Shown one piece after another: positions 1 through 9,881 of a DNA stretch of 64,000 nucleotides. The notes beneath the pieces were generated by a model. That model was not told the DNA's origin. It was given only the letters and a program-made list of their open reading frames with translations, and ran no database searches. The position numbers were made by a program, and so were the translations under genes. Every line of letters starts with the position of its first letter. The first letter of the stretch is position 1. The stretch is from Candidatus Paralachnospira sangeri. Its GTDB lineage: Bacteria > Bacillota > Clostridia > Lachnospirales > Lachnospiraceae. The DNA is taken from positions 1-64,000 of the forward strand of contig CAJFOT010000103.1 of assembly GCA_904397815.1 (NCBI GenBank), given 5' to 3'.

Positions 1-136
1 CGATTTCAACCCAGTCGTCTGCCTCCGCAAGGGTGGCAAAGAAAACAAGCATAATAATGTCCATCATTTTATGAAGAACCTTTTTTTTCTGTCTGGAATC
101 CGTTACGGTACTTACATAATCTAAAAGTGCTTTCAT
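1..136 (-). mobile_element. ISAs1-family transposase, N-terminal fragment cut by window edge
   Basis: Minus-strand translation from ATG at 136: MKALLDYVSTVTDSRQKKKVLHKMMDIIMLVFFATLAEADDWVEI, matching the ISAs1/H-repeat transposase N-terminus pattern (DxRxxxKxxHxxxDIxxxxxxAxxxxADDWxEI). Confidence 0.75.
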
Positions 137-143
137 CGTATTA

Positions 144-186
144 ACTCCGTCCTTTTTCTCACATTATATCAGAAAAAAGACGGAGT
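144..186. repeat. Inverted repeat ACTCCGTC...GACGGAGT at the transposase upstream end, enclosing a TATAAT on the minus strand
   Basis: ACTCCGTC 144-151 and GACGGAGT 179-186; ATTATA 163-168. Confidence 0.5.
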
Positions 187-336
187 GTTCGTAATTTATT
201 CATTCATGCGTTTGTCGTGGATTTTCCCCTTTCCGAAGATGACAAAGATATAAAGATGTGGTACAATGAGGGAACTGACTGACATGCGCCGGCACTGCGG
301 GTGGCAGTCAGATATATTGTGAGGATTGATTGTTTT

Positions 337-1326
337 ATGGCACAGAAATGGTATAAACATCTGACGAAGCCCATCCGTCAGGCCAGGGCCCGTCTGGAAG
401 AGAAGAAGTGGGCGCCCGGGGAAAAGAGCTATGGCAGCGACAATCCGGACCGGACGTTTTATCTGATCCGTTCCCGGTTCGACACCTGGGGGCTGATCGC
501 CTGCTATAATCATGTGCTGGGGCATATTAAGCTGGCTCTGGATCAGGGGATGATCCCGGTGGTGGATATGAAATATTACCCCAATACCTATCTGGACCCG
601 GAGAAGCTGGGCAGGGAGAATTCCTGGGAGTATTATTTTCACCAGCCTTCGGACTATACTTTGGAGGAGGTTTACCGGAGCCGGCATGTATTTCTGATGG
701 ACGGCATGCCGCCGAAGGAGGCCCATCCCAGAGGACAGGGGAAATTGTACCTGGAGGGAGAACGGGAGAAAAACAGGGATGAGATCGCCCGCAACAGCAG
801 GATCATCCGGGAGCATATGGGGATTCGGGACGATGTGATGGCCCATATCGATGAACAGTATGCAGCCCTCTTCCCTGAGGGAGAAAAGGTGCTGGGGGTG
901 CTGTGCAGGGGAACGGATATCAGCCTGCGCCGTCCTGCCGGCCACAGTGTGATGCCCTCCACAGAGGAGATGATCCGCCGGACAGAAGAACTGATGGAAA
1001 AATGGGGATGCAGCCGGGTATTTCTCACCACAGAGCAGGAAGAGGCGGTGGAGGAGTTCCGGCAGGCTTTCGGGGACAGGCTGTGCTATACCCGGTGCGT
1101 CCGCTATGGAAACACCGGGGATCAGCTGCTGGCGAATATTCAGTTTGACCGGGAGAATGACCGCTATCTGCGGGGACTGGAATATCTGACGAATATCGTG
1201 CTGCTGTCCCGCTGCGACTGTCTGCTGGGCGTTTATGTAGGGGGCACCACCGGCGCGATGGAGATGAACGGCGGCGCCTATGAGCATGTGGAGGTCATGG
1301 ATCTGGGGGTATATCCGTTGGCTTAA
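337..1326 (+). CDS. Putative glycosyltransferase (fucosyltransferase/NodZ-like fold suspected)
   Basis: ORF with internal ATG at 337 after an upstream non-conserved-looking extension; FYLIRSRFDTWGLIACYNHVLGHIKLALDQGMIPVVDMKYYPN, VLGVLCRGTD and LLSRCDCLLGVYVGGTTGAMEMN resemble GT-B fucosyltransferase-type proteins; genomic context of glycan genes. Confidence 0.5.
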   Translation: MAQKWYKHLTKPIRQARARLEEKKWAPGEKSYGSDNPDRTFYLIRSRFDTWGLIACYNHVLGHIKLALDQGMIPVVDMKYYPNTYLDPEKLGRENSWEYYFHQPSDYTLEEVYRSRHVFLMDGMPPKEAHPRGQGKLYLEGEREKNRDEIARNSRIIREHMGIRDDVMAHIDEQYAALFPEGEKVLGVLCRGTDISLRRPAGHSVMPSTEEMIRRTEELMEKWGCSRVFLTTEQEEAVEEFRQAFGDRLCYTRCVRYGNTGDQLLANIQFDRENDRYLRGLEYLTNIVLLSRCDCLLGVYVGGTTGAMEMNGGAYEHVEVMDLGVYPLA

Positions 1327-1328
1327 AT

Positions 1329-1430
1329 ATTACTCTGAAAGTCTGCCGCCGGACAGGCGGTGTTAATTCAGGGATGCCTCATGTGCCCGCCAGATTTTCA
1401 TCTTTGGCGGCGCGTTGGATGCCGGGCACG
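1329..1430 (+). repeat. Dispersed ~100-bp structured repeat, copy A
   Basis: ATTACTCTGAAAGTCTGCCGCC...GCCGGGCAC; about 90% identical by eye to the reverse complement of 55259-55359. Confidence 0.85.
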
Positions 1431-1466
1431 TGCAGGTTTGTCTTGAAATGGCAGAAAGGTGCAGGA

Positions 1467-3272
1467 ATGAATCGTATACTGGAATATCTGGACAGCGGGG
1501 AACACAGGATATGGGGCAGGGGCCGCTGCCTGGCGGCAGCGGCGGCGGTGACTGCAGTCTATACCCTGCTGGTATCCATGGTGTTTCCCTGGGTTTATAT
1601 TTTAAATGATGACCGTTTTATGAAAGAGGTATTGTCCGGCGTTTATAACGGCACACCGGACGCCCATGTAATCTTTCTCAAATACCCGATGGGGGTAGTG
1701 ATCCGGAATCTGTATCAGCTGCTGCCTGGCTGGGACTGGTATGGTATTGTGATGACCGGCATCAGCCTGGTATGTCTCTGTCTGATTCTGTATCGGGTGC
1801 TGCGGATACGGGAGACGTGGCAGGGGAAGGTCTTTCTGACGGGGATGGCCCTGATATGCTATACTGCCGGGTGGCTGCCCAGCCTGCTGGCTTTTACCTA
1901 TACTACTGTGGCGGCTATGGCGGGCGCCACGGCTTTGTTTCTGTACGGATCGTTGAAGAAGACCACCCCTGTCGGCGGGGCGGTGATCCTGCTACTGGCG
2001 CTGACTGCCTATTTGCTGCGGGATTCTGTTTTTTATATGCTGCTGCCCTTTGCCGGCATTCTGTTTCTGAACCGGATGGCGGGACAGAGATGGAAGGGAT
2101 GGGGCAGGGAACTGATTCTGCCCGCGGCGCTGGTGATTCTGACAGGACTGGTATATGTGGCGGATCGGGCAGCATACAGCGGCAGCGAGTGGGAGAGAAT
2201 TCTGGCGGATGGGGACGCCCGGTCGGTGATTTATAATTACTGCGGCCCAGCTGATTATGATGAAAATAAAGATTTCTATGAGAGCATCGGCGTCAGCCGG
2301 GACACCTATGAAGCGCTGGTGAAATACAATCTGGTGGTGGATGAGGATCTGGATACGGAACACCTCTATGCCATCGCGGATTACAGTGAGGAGGTTTACA
2401 ATGAATCCCGGACAGTCAGCGACCGGGTGCCCCAGGGGCTGTCGACGGCCTGGCAGGGCGCTATGGAGAGCGGCTGCGCTCCCCTGAACTGGGTGGCGAT
2501 CCTGATGTTTTTCTGGGTGCTGGCTTGGTCGGCGGCGTCCTGGCATAAAGCAGGAGGTCTGAATGCCATGCAGGACGAGACAGGGACGGGACGCAGTGCC
2601 GCCAGACTGTTTGTGACGGCAGCCGCGGTCCTGCTGGTCTGGCTGGCGATGTGGTTCTGGCTGGGCATGGAGGGACGGCTGCCCAGGCGGGTGGCGGAGT
2701 CTCTCCATCTCTGCGGACTGCTCACTGTGGCGGGGCTGTATCTGCGGGAAGGAGCAGCCTTTCCCAGAGGATGGAAGAAGAAAATCCTGACAGGGGTTAT
2801 TGCGGTTCCCCTTCTGCTGGCATTGCTGATCAGCACTTATAAGCGGATCGGCCATACCTTCCGCCAGACCATCAGCGCTTCGGAGAATTACCAGATTATG
2901 GTAGATTACTGTTATGACCATCCGGATCTGTTTTATATGGCGGATGTTTATTCCATCGTGGGCTATGCCGATGTATTTACATTACGGGATGACACCAGGG
3001 AGCTGAACTATCTGGCCCTGGGGGACTGGCTGGCATTCAGCCCCATGTATGAGGCGAAGCTGGAGCGGGAGGGCATCACCGATCTGGCGGAAGATATTGT
3101 GACGAAGGAAAATATCAGAATTATCTGCCGGGATTATTATGATATGGACTATCTGCGGGATTATTATGTCCGTCACGGATATGATGTGGAAGTGACAGTG
3201 GAAGATACCATTCAGCAGAATGGGGAGGCGCTGGACGTATACCGGTTCCGCCTGGCCGGACAGGAAGGCTGA
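1467..3272 (+). CDS. Polytopic membrane protein, GT-C-type glycosyltransferase-like
   Basis: Start MNRILEYLDSG; many TM helices; NDDRFMKEVLSGVYNGTPDAHVIFLKYPMG paralogous to the 4473 gene. Confidence 0.7.
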   Translation: MNRILEYLDSGEHRIWGRGRCLAAAAAVTAVYTLLVSMVFPWVYILNDDRFMKEVLSGVYNGTPDAHVIFLKYPMGVVIRNLYQLLPGWDWYGIVMTGISLVCLCLILYRVLRIRETWQGKVFLTGMALICYTAGWLPSLLAFTYTTVAAMAGATALFLYGSLKKTTPVGGAVILLLALTAYLLRDSVFYMLLPFAGILFLNRMAGQRWKGWGRELILPAALVILTGLVYVADRAAYSGSEWERILADGDARSVIYNYCGPADYDENKDFYESIGVSRDTYEALVKYNLVVDEDLDTEHLYAIADYSEEVYNESRTVSDRVPQGLSTAWQGAMESGCAPLNWVAILMFFWVLAWSAASWHKAGGLNAMQDETGTGRSAARLFVTAAAVLLVWLAMWFWLGMEGRLPRRVAESLHLCGLLTVAGLYLREGAAFPRGWKKKILTGVIAVPLLLALLISTYKRIGHTFRQTISASENYQIMVDYCYDHPDLFYMADVYSIVGYADVFTLRDDTRELNYLALGDWLAFSPMYEAKLEREGITDLAEDIVTKENIRIICRDYYDMDYLRDYYVRHGYDVEVTVEDTIQQNGEALDVYRFRLAGQEG

Positions 3273-3413
3273 CGCCGGCGGAAAGCCGGGCATATCGGAG
3301 CCGGGGACCGGGTCGCCGTGGCCGGAGCATCAGAGCCGGAGACCGGGCGCGCCGGGGACAGACGGGGAGAGAAAGACCGGGCGGTCTGTGAAAAAGGATA
3401 TCGGGAGGCGTAA

Positions 3414-4451
3414 ATGGAGATCTATCGGGACAAGGCGTTCTGGAAGGAATATTATGAAAAAAACAGGCAGTATGTGGGGAATAACCGGAAGCTGAGAAAG
3501 TGGACGACTCTGAAGGACCGGCGACTGTACCGGGATAACGGCTATGCCATGGAGCAGCTGGCGGCGGGGGCCTATGACCGGCTGGAGCCGGAGATGTTCC
3601 GGCGTAAATGGGGCAGGAAAATGACCATGACGCCGCCGGAGGAAAAGACGGTTTTCCATTCCTATTGGTGCGGCGCCATCGGGGAGAAACAGGCCTTTTC
3701 CATGAAGTCCCTTCTCTGTACCCAGCCGGCCCGTACCACAGAACTGTGGCTGTGGCTGGACCGGGAAAATGGCTATGAGGGCTATGAGGACAATGGATAT
3801 CTGAAGCCGCTGCTGCCCCTGATCCGGGTGCTGCCCTTTGACGCTGACCGGGAGGCGGCGGGAACACCCTATGAGGGGCATGAGTGGATGTTCCACGGGC
3901 CGGAACTGACCTTCCGCGCCGACGGATTCCGTCTGCTGGAGCTGTACCGCCGCGGCGGGGTATATTTTGATCTGGACGTGATGTTTTTAAAGGATCTGAC
4001 GCCGGTGCTGACAGCAGGCGAGTTCTGCTATGCCTGGGAGGGACAGCCCTATGCCAACAATGCCCTGCTCTATCTGAAAAAGGGGAGCCCTCTGAATGAG
4101 GCGGTAACCCGGCGGGCGCTGGAGCTGGAGACCTTCCGTCCCTGGCAGGTGCTGGCCTACGGCGATCCGGAGCTGTCCTCTTATATCGTCTACCCCAGCG
4201 CTTTCTTTGATCCCCTGTGGATGAAGAAAAAGGAGGAGCCGGGCTGGGTGGATACGTTCGGGGAATTTTTCACCAGGCCTGTTCTGGCAGGGCGGGAGGT
4301 ATCCTGGGGGCTGGATGACCAGCAGTTTTTCTCCGGCGTCTACGCCCATCACTGGCATAACCAGTGGAAGACGGAAGCCCATCCCGATTCCCTGTACAGC
4401 TGGTTTGGCAGGCAGTTTGACAGGAGGCTGGAGGAAATGACTGGAAGATGA
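3414..4451 (+). CDS. DXD-motif glycosyltransferase (capsular polysaccharide/Gly_transf_sug type)
   Basis: FHSYWCGAIGEKQAFSMKSLL and RLLELYRRGGVYFDLDVMFLKDL (GGxYxDxD) motif. Confidence 0.75.
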   Translation: MEIYRDKAFWKEYYEKNRQYVGNNRKLRKWTTLKDRRLYRDNGYAMEQLAAGAYDRLEPEMFRRKWGRKMTMTPPEEKTVFHSYWCGAIGEKQAFSMKSLLCTQPARTTELWLWLDRENGYEGYEDNGYLKPLLPLIRVLPFDADREAAGTPYEGHEWMFHGPELTFRADGFRLLELYRRGGVYFDLDVMFLKDLTPVLTAGEFCYAWEGQPYANNALLYLKKGSPLNEAVTRRALELETFRPWQVLAYGDPELSSYIVYPSAFFDPLWMKKKEEPGWVDTFGEFFTRPVLAGREVSWGLDDQQFFSGVYAHHWHNQWKTEAHPDSLYSWFGRQFDRRLEEMTGR

Positions 4452-4472
4452 CACCGGGAAAGGCATCGGAAC

Positions 4473-6725
4473 ATGAGAGATTTTACGTATAAAAAGAGAT
4501 ATGTGCTGGCAGCTTTTCTGATTACGGCGGTGTATTTTGCCGCCATCTGGAAGCTGATCGGTTTTTCATATGCCATCAATGATGATATCAATATGCGGGA
4601 TATTGTATCGGGGGCTTATACCGGCCAGCCGGACGGCCACATGATTTTTATCCTGTATCCGATGGGCTTTGTGTTAAAATGGCTGTATACATGGCTGCCG
4701 ATGGTGGAGTGGTACGGCATCGCCATGGTGGGATGCCATGCCGCTGCCATGTGGGTGATGCTGACGGCCATTTTCTTTTACAGCCCGGGCAGCTTTGTCC
4801 GGGGCAGGCAGACGAAAGTGCTGGGGGTTATATTCTTCCTGTTGGCCTTTACCCTGCTGTGGCTGCCTCAGGCGGTGCGGGTGCAGTTCAGTACCTGTGC
4901 TGCCTCCGCCGGAACGGCGGCCCTGTTCTGGTACGGGATGGGACCGGCAGCCCGGCAGGGGAGAAGGCTGTGGGAGGATCTGGTGACAGTGGCGCTGGCG
5001 GCCGTCTGCCTCTGTGTGCGGATCGAGGTGTTCTGCATTACCGGCGCTTTTGCGGTGATTTTATATATGGGGAAGGAAGGCGGCAGAGATCTCAGGGGAC
5101 TGTTCAGCCGGGGGGCGCTGCGCCTGCTGGTTTTCGTGGCACTGGCTTCCGGTCTCCTGTATCTGGCGGACTGTCATGCCTATGAATCTCCGGAATGGCA
5201 GGAATATCTGGAATTTAACCAGATCAGAAGCAGTGTCTATGATTATTATGAGATACCGGATTATGAGACATACCGGGACCGGTATGAGGCACTGGGGCTG
5301 TCAGAGGAAACGGTACAGGCGCTCCAGGATGCGAATATCCTGGCGGATGACCGGGTGGACACGGAGACCTTCCGGCAATTGTATGATCTGGCCCGGCAGG
5401 TATATGAAGAGGAAAACCCCCTTCCCAGACGGCTATCCGGCTGCCTGGAACTGATAAAGGAAAACTTTTCCCCTTCCGTTTACGGATATCTGAGCGGCCT
5501 TTCTGTATTTCTCTGGCTGCTGCTTCTGGGGCGTCTGCTGAAAGGGCCGGACAGGAAGAAGGGGCTGCTGTTCTGGGCCGGGGCAGTGGGGCTTCAGGCC
5601 TGTCTCTGGCTGTATCTGGGCTGGGGCGGCCGCCTGCCTGAGCGGGTGGGGCTGTGCCTTCACCTGGAAAGCGCCGCGGCAGCCTTTCTGCTCTGGAGGA
5701 TGGCGGCTGCGGCTGCCGGAGAACAGGTGGAAAATACAGCGCGGGAAAGAGAGACTGCCGAAAAATGGCGGGATCGCGGCGGAGTATTTCTCCTGCCGGG
5801 TCTGCGCCTGCGGGACGGAGCGCTGCTGCTGGCGCTGACGGCCCTGCTGGCCTGGGGCAGCTATGACCAGGCCAGGGCGGAAGCTGACGGAAGGGCGGAG
5901 GCTCAGCAGATGGCGGAACTGATCGAGGAATACTGTGCTTCCCATTCCGACTGTTTTTATTTCGCTGATGTATACAGCTTGTCTGCCCATACCGGCAGGG
6001 TGGAATTTCTGAACCGCCGTTTTCAGAGAAGTCAGGCTTCCGGGAATGAGGAAAGACGGGCAGTAAATTATATGAGGATGGGAGACTGGATGACTTTTTC
6101 TCCCCTGGCGAATGAAAAGCTGGCCGGCCGCGGAATTGAATCTGTGACCGACAGTCTGGTGACGGACAGTCAGGTTTATCTGATTGTCAGAGACGATAAT
6201 CCCATGGATTATCTGAAAACCATCTGCCGGGAACAGTTCCCTCAGGTGACCTGGCATGTCACGGACGTGCTGAATGTGGGAGAGTTCCATATGTATGTGT
6301 ATCAGTTTACTGTGAACAAGGAGCAAATGCTGGGCTCTGACCGGATCGAGCAGGTGCAGACCAGTGTCAATCCTCAGGAGAGCGGTCTGATGGCTGACGG
6401 GGATTCCGCTACCCGGTGGAACAGCGGCCGTCCTCAGGAAGAGGGGATGACCATCGATATCCGGTTGGATCAGTCCTACGAGCTGACGGGTCTGAGGCTG
6501 GATCTCTTCTTTTACGAGGATCATCCGGACAATCTTCAGATTTACATTTCAGAGAATGGGACAGACTGGCAGCTGACAGAGGCAGAGTCGGCGGGCCAGG
6601 TGGAGTTCTCCTTCCCGACTGTCCGCGGCAGGTATATCCGCCTGGTGCTGGGGCAGCCTCAAGGTGATGAACAGTGGAACTGGTCTGTCTATGAAATACA
6701 GATATTTGCAAAGGAGGAGGTATAA
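4473..6725 (+). CDS. GT-C-like polytopic membrane protein with C-terminal F5/8 type C (discoidin-like) domain
   Basis: N-terminal TM part paralogous to 1467 gene (NDDINMRDIVSGAYTGQPDGHMIFILYPMG); C-terminus SGLMADGDSATRWNSGRPQEEGMTIDIRLDQSYELTGLRLDLFF...GRYIRLVL typical of F5/8C domains. Confidence 0.7.
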   Translation: MRDFTYKKRYVLAAFLITAVYFAAIWKLIGFSYAINDDINMRDIVSGAYTGQPDGHMIFILYPMGFVLKWLYTWLPMVEWYGIAMVGCHAAAMWVMLTAIFFYSPGSFVRGRQTKVLGVIFFLLAFTLLWLPQAVRVQFSTCAASAGTAALFWYGMGPAARQGRRLWEDLVTVALAAVCLCVRIEVFCITGAFAVILYMGKEGGRDLRGLFSRGALRLLVFVALASGLLYLADCHAYESPEWQEYLEFNQIRSSVYDYYEIPDYETYRDRYEALGLSEETVQALQDANILADDRVDTETFRQLYDLARQVYEEENPLPRRLSGCLELIKENFSPSVYGYLSGLSVFLWLLLLGRLLKGPDRKKGLLFWAGAVGLQACLWLYLGWGGRLPERVGLCLHLESAAAAFLLWRMAAAAAGEQVENTARERETAEKWRDRGGVFLLPGLRLRDGALLLALTALLAWGSYDQARAEADGRAEAQQMAELIEEYCASHSDCFYFADVYSLSAHTGRVEFLNRRFQRSQASGNEERRAVNYMRMGDWMTFSPLANEKLAGRGIESVTDSLVTDSQVYLIVRDDNPMDYLKTICREQFPQVTWHVTDVLNVGEFHMYVYQFTVNKEQMLGSDRIEQVQTSVNPQESGLMADGDSATRWNSGRPQEEGMTIDIRLDQSYELTGLRLDLFFYEDHPDNLQIYISENGTDWQLTEAESAGQVEFSFPTVRGRYIRLVLGQPQGDEQWNWSVYEIQIFAKEEV

Positions 6726-6727
6726 TC

Positions 6728-8632
6728 ATGGCGTGGATGAAACGGAGACAAAGGAGAGGAGAGACAAAGCAGCCTCCCTATGGCCTGCAGATTCTGATCA
6801 TCGGCGGTCTGACTCTTCTGGGGATGCTGGTGGGGAAACTGCCCTGGGGATTTTTTCCGCTGCTGGGCGGCCTGATGACCGGGGCCGGGGTGCTGGCGGC
6901 GCTGGTGGCCTTTACCTGGGATGTGCTGCGGCTCACCGGTCTGACAGACTGCCTGAAATCTCTGAGCAGAGGTGAGATTGCCCGGATTGTGGCCTTTATC
7001 CTGCTGACCAACCTGTTTCTGGTGATTTTTATTACTTCTGAGAATTATATTAAATTCTGGGATCAGTCGGCTTACTGGAAACGTACCATTAATTTTATGG
7101 AGACGCTGTATTCGGATCCCCTGGAGGCCATCCACTGGACCTGGTACACGATTAATCATGCGGAATATAATTTGCTGATTTCTCTTTTCCTGGCTTTTCC
7201 CATGAAGCTGACGGGGGTCTCCTTCCTCAGCTTCGTCCTGTGGGTGTGGAATCTGTTTTCCATGCCGGCGGTGGTGATTATGGAGCTGATGCTGAAAAAG
7301 CTGCGGTCCGGATACCGGATCGGCTGTCTGGAAGTTCTGATGGTACCCATGCTGCTGGTTATTATCGTGGAAGGCTTTGGGGATTCTCTGGGCATGCTGT
7401 TTGCAGTGCTGGCGATGGCGCTGTTGCTGAATGGGAAATATTATGAGGAATTCGATGTCCGTTATTGCTTCTTTGTCTTTGCCACCGTGATGGGTTCCAT
7501 GCTGGCCCGCCGGTATTTCGGCCCCTTTGCCGTAGGCTATGTGGCCGGGGTACTGGTATCCTATCTGGGAGAAAAGGAGCGGGAGCCGGCGGAGTTTATC
7601 AAAAATCTGGCCTGCACCGGCCTGTTTACCGCCGTGGGGATGCTGATCTGTCACGGGTTTGTGGCCATGAGCCTGTTCACCGACTACAGTCTCCAGTATA
7701 CGGCGTACCGCACTGCGGGGATGGGTGAAAACTTTATTCTGGCCATGGAATCCTTCGGCGCGGTGGTCCTGGTGCTGGCAGTGCTGGGATTGTGGCAGCT
7801 GCTGCGGGATGAGGGGACCCGCCGGTTCGGCCTGTTTCTGACAGTGCAGATTGTGGTGACCTCGGCAGCGGTGTTTTACATTCTGGATCTGTATATTCAC
7901 CAGTATTATGTGGTGATTCCGGGGATGCTGCTGCTGTCCATGACCGGCCTCCAGTATCTGATGGAGCGGCGGAACCGGATCGGCTTCAGCATCGCGGGGG
8001 TGCTGCTGATCTTTAACTTCGCCAATTCGTTCCTGGACTTTCAGCTTCCGGCGCCGGTTTCCTACCTCTGCTCCTCCCAGATCAGGACGCCTCAGGTGCG
8101 CCATGATCTGGATCAGATCGGGCAGATTGTGGCGGATCTTAACGGGCTGCTGGAAAATGACGACAGTGTGGACTGGTCCGAGCCGGTATCCGGCAACGGA
8201 AAATCTGTATACTGCATTGCCAGCTCCGACACCCTGAACTATGAGGTGATCCGCCATTATAATCTGCCGGAGAAGCTGGAGAGTGTCCCCGGCCTGCTGG
8301 GCACCTATGACGTGGATCTGCGGGACGGTTTTCCCCAGTCCTTCCTGACAGCGGACTATCTGCTGGTAACTGACCCGGTCCAGTATCATCTGCTGCCGGA
8401 GGGCCAGCGGACGGTGATCCTGCTGGATGAGGAATTCCTGAACGGCGGACAGCTGTCAGAACATTTCCGCCAGATCAAAAGCTACCAGCTGGACAATGAT
8501 GTGACCGTGTACCTGCTGGAGCGGACATCCCCCTACGATGAAGAGGATATCCAGTATCTGCAGGAGATGTTCGATCAGTATTACAGCGATTTTCCGGAAA
8601 TTTTTCACGATCGGATCGTGATGCCGGAGTAA
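6728..8632 (+). CDS. Polytopic membrane protein, putative GT-C glycosyltransferase
   Basis: Multiple TM segments, ENYIKFWDQSAYWKRTINFM acidic loop after TM, operon context. Confidence 0.6.
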   Translation: MAWMKRRQRRGETKQPPYGLQILIIGGLTLLGMLVGKLPWGFFPLLGGLMTGAGVLAALVAFTWDVLRLTGLTDCLKSLSRGEIARIVAFILLTNLFLVIFITSENYIKFWDQSAYWKRTINFMETLYSDPLEAIHWTWYTINHAEYNLLISLFLAFPMKLTGVSFLSFVLWVWNLFSMPAVVIMELMLKKLRSGYRIGCLEVLMVPMLLVIIVEGFGDSLGMLFAVLAMALLLNGKYYEEFDVRYCFFVFATVMGSMLARRYFGPFAVGYVAGVLVSYLGEKEREPAEFIKNLACTGLFTAVGMLICHGFVAMSLFTDYSLQYTAYRTAGMGENFILAMESFGAVVLVLAVLGLWQLLRDEGTRRFGLFLTVQIVVTSAAVFYILDLYIHQYYVVIPGMLLLSMTGLQYLMERRNRIGFSIAGVLLIFNFANSFLDFQLPAPVSYLCSSQIRTPQVRHDLDQIGQIVADLNGLLENDDSVDWSEPVSGNGKSVYCIASSDTLNYEVIRHYNLPEKLESVPGLLGTYDVDLRDGFPQSFLTADYLLVTDPVQYHLLPEGQRTVILLDEEFLNGGQLSEHFRQIKSYQLDNDVTVYLLERTSPYDEEDIQYLQEMFDQYYSDFPEIFHDRIVMPE

Positions 8633-8744
8633 GTTGCATTTTTCCCTGATATGTATTAAAATGGATAGCGACTTACAGCAGACACGATGAAAATAGGAAC
8701 TATGACGTTTTGCTGTCATAACAGATATAAAAAAAGGGGCTTTT

Positions 8745-9881
8745 ATGATCAGTTTTAATGTGCCGCCGGCGGCGGGAAACGAAATAGAGTATATCAGTCA
8801 GGCCATCGGCCTGCATAAAATCTGCGGGGACGGGATTTTTACCCGGCGGTGCAGCAAATGGCTGGAGGAGCAGACGGGAACAGCGAAGGCGCTGCTGACC
8901 ACATCCTGCACCCATGCCCTGGAGATGGCGGCGCTGCTGGCGGATATTCAGCCGGGGGATGAGGTGATTATGCCGGCGTATACCTTTGTCTCCACTGCGG
9001 ATGCCTTTGTCCTGAGAGGGGCGAAGGTGGTGTTTGTGGACATTCGCCCGGATACGATGAATATTGATGAGAATCTGATTGAGGACGCCATCACAGAGCG
9101 GACCAGAGCCATTGTGCCGGTGCATTATGCAGGTGTCAGCTGTGAGATGGACCGGATCTGCCAGATCGCCAGGGAGCATCATCTGCTGGTGATCGAGGAC
9201 GCGGCCCAGGGGCTGATGGCCTCTTATAAGGGACAGGCACTGGGCGCCATCGGAGATTACGGATGTATCAGCTTTCATGAGACAAAGAATTACAGCATGG
9301 GAGAGGGGGGTGCCATTTACCTGAAGGATCCGGCGAAGATTGAAGAGGCGGAGATTATTCGGGAAAAGGGGACCAACCGGAGTAAGTTTTTCCGGGGCCA
9401 GATCGATAAATATACCTGGGTGGACGCAGGGTCCTCCTATCTGCCCAGCGAGCTGAATGCCGCCTATCTGTGGGCCCAGCTGGAAGTGGCAGATGAGATC
9501 AACACCTGGCGGCTCCGGTGCTGGGAGCAGTACCGGCAGCTGCTGACCCCTCTGGCGGAGCAGGGCAGGATTCAGCTGCCCACAGTGCCGGAGGGCTGTG
9601 TCCACAACGGCCATATGTTTTATATAAAAGTGAAGGATCTGGAAGAACGGAGCCTTCTGATCCGCTATCTGGACCAGCAGGGGGTCAATGCGGTTTTCCA
9701 TTATATCCCCCTGCATACAGCGCCGGCGGGCCTGCAGTACGGACGGTTCCACGGTGAGGACGTCTATACCACCAGGGAGAGCGAGCGCCTGCTGCGGCTG
9801 CCGATGTACTACGGCCTGCGGGAGGATCAGATCTCCTACGTGGCAGAAGTGCTGTATCATTTTTTTGATGAGAAACTGTGA
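8745..9881 (+). CDS. wecE: dTDP-4-amino-4,6-dideoxygalactose transaminase (DegT/DnrJ/EryC1 family)
   Basis: MISFNVPPAAGNEIEYISQAIGLHKICGDGIFTRRCSKWLEEQ, SCTHALEMAALL, DEVIMPAYTFVSTADAFVLRGA, FHETKNYSMGEGGAI. Confidence 0.88.
   Translation: MISFNVPPAAGNEIEYISQAIGLHKICGDGIFTRRCSKWLEEQTGTAKALLTTSCTHALEMAALLADIQPGDEVIMPAYTFVSTADAFVLRGAKVVFVDIRPDTMNIDENLIEDAITERTRAIVPVHYAGVSCEMDRICQIAREHHLLVIEDAAQGLMASYKGQALGAIGDYGCISFHETKNYSMGEGGAIYLKDPAKIEEAEIIREKGTNRSKFFRGQIDKYTWVDAGSSYLPSELNAAYLWAQLEVADEINTWRLRCWEQYRQLLTPLAEQGRIQLPTVPEGCVHNGHMFYIKVKDLEERSLLIRYLDQQGVNAVFHYIPLHTAPAGLQYGRFHGEDVYTTRESERLLRLPMYYGLREDQISYVAEVLYHFFDEKL

Noticed and set aside
3276-3413. GC-rich, semi-repetitive intergenic stretch (GCCGGGGACCGGG-like motifs)
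   Set aside because: Repeats are too degenerate by eye to define a unit; no clear hairpin or ORF function.
6689-8389. 566-aa minus-strand ORF (and many similar long antisense ORFs, e.g. 196-1287, 1992-2921, 22461-23999, 30045-31781, 35083-36492, 38494-39837)
   Set aside because: They lie antisense to well-supported genes, have His/Gln/Arg/Pro-rich composition typical of shadow frames, and no recognisable motifs.
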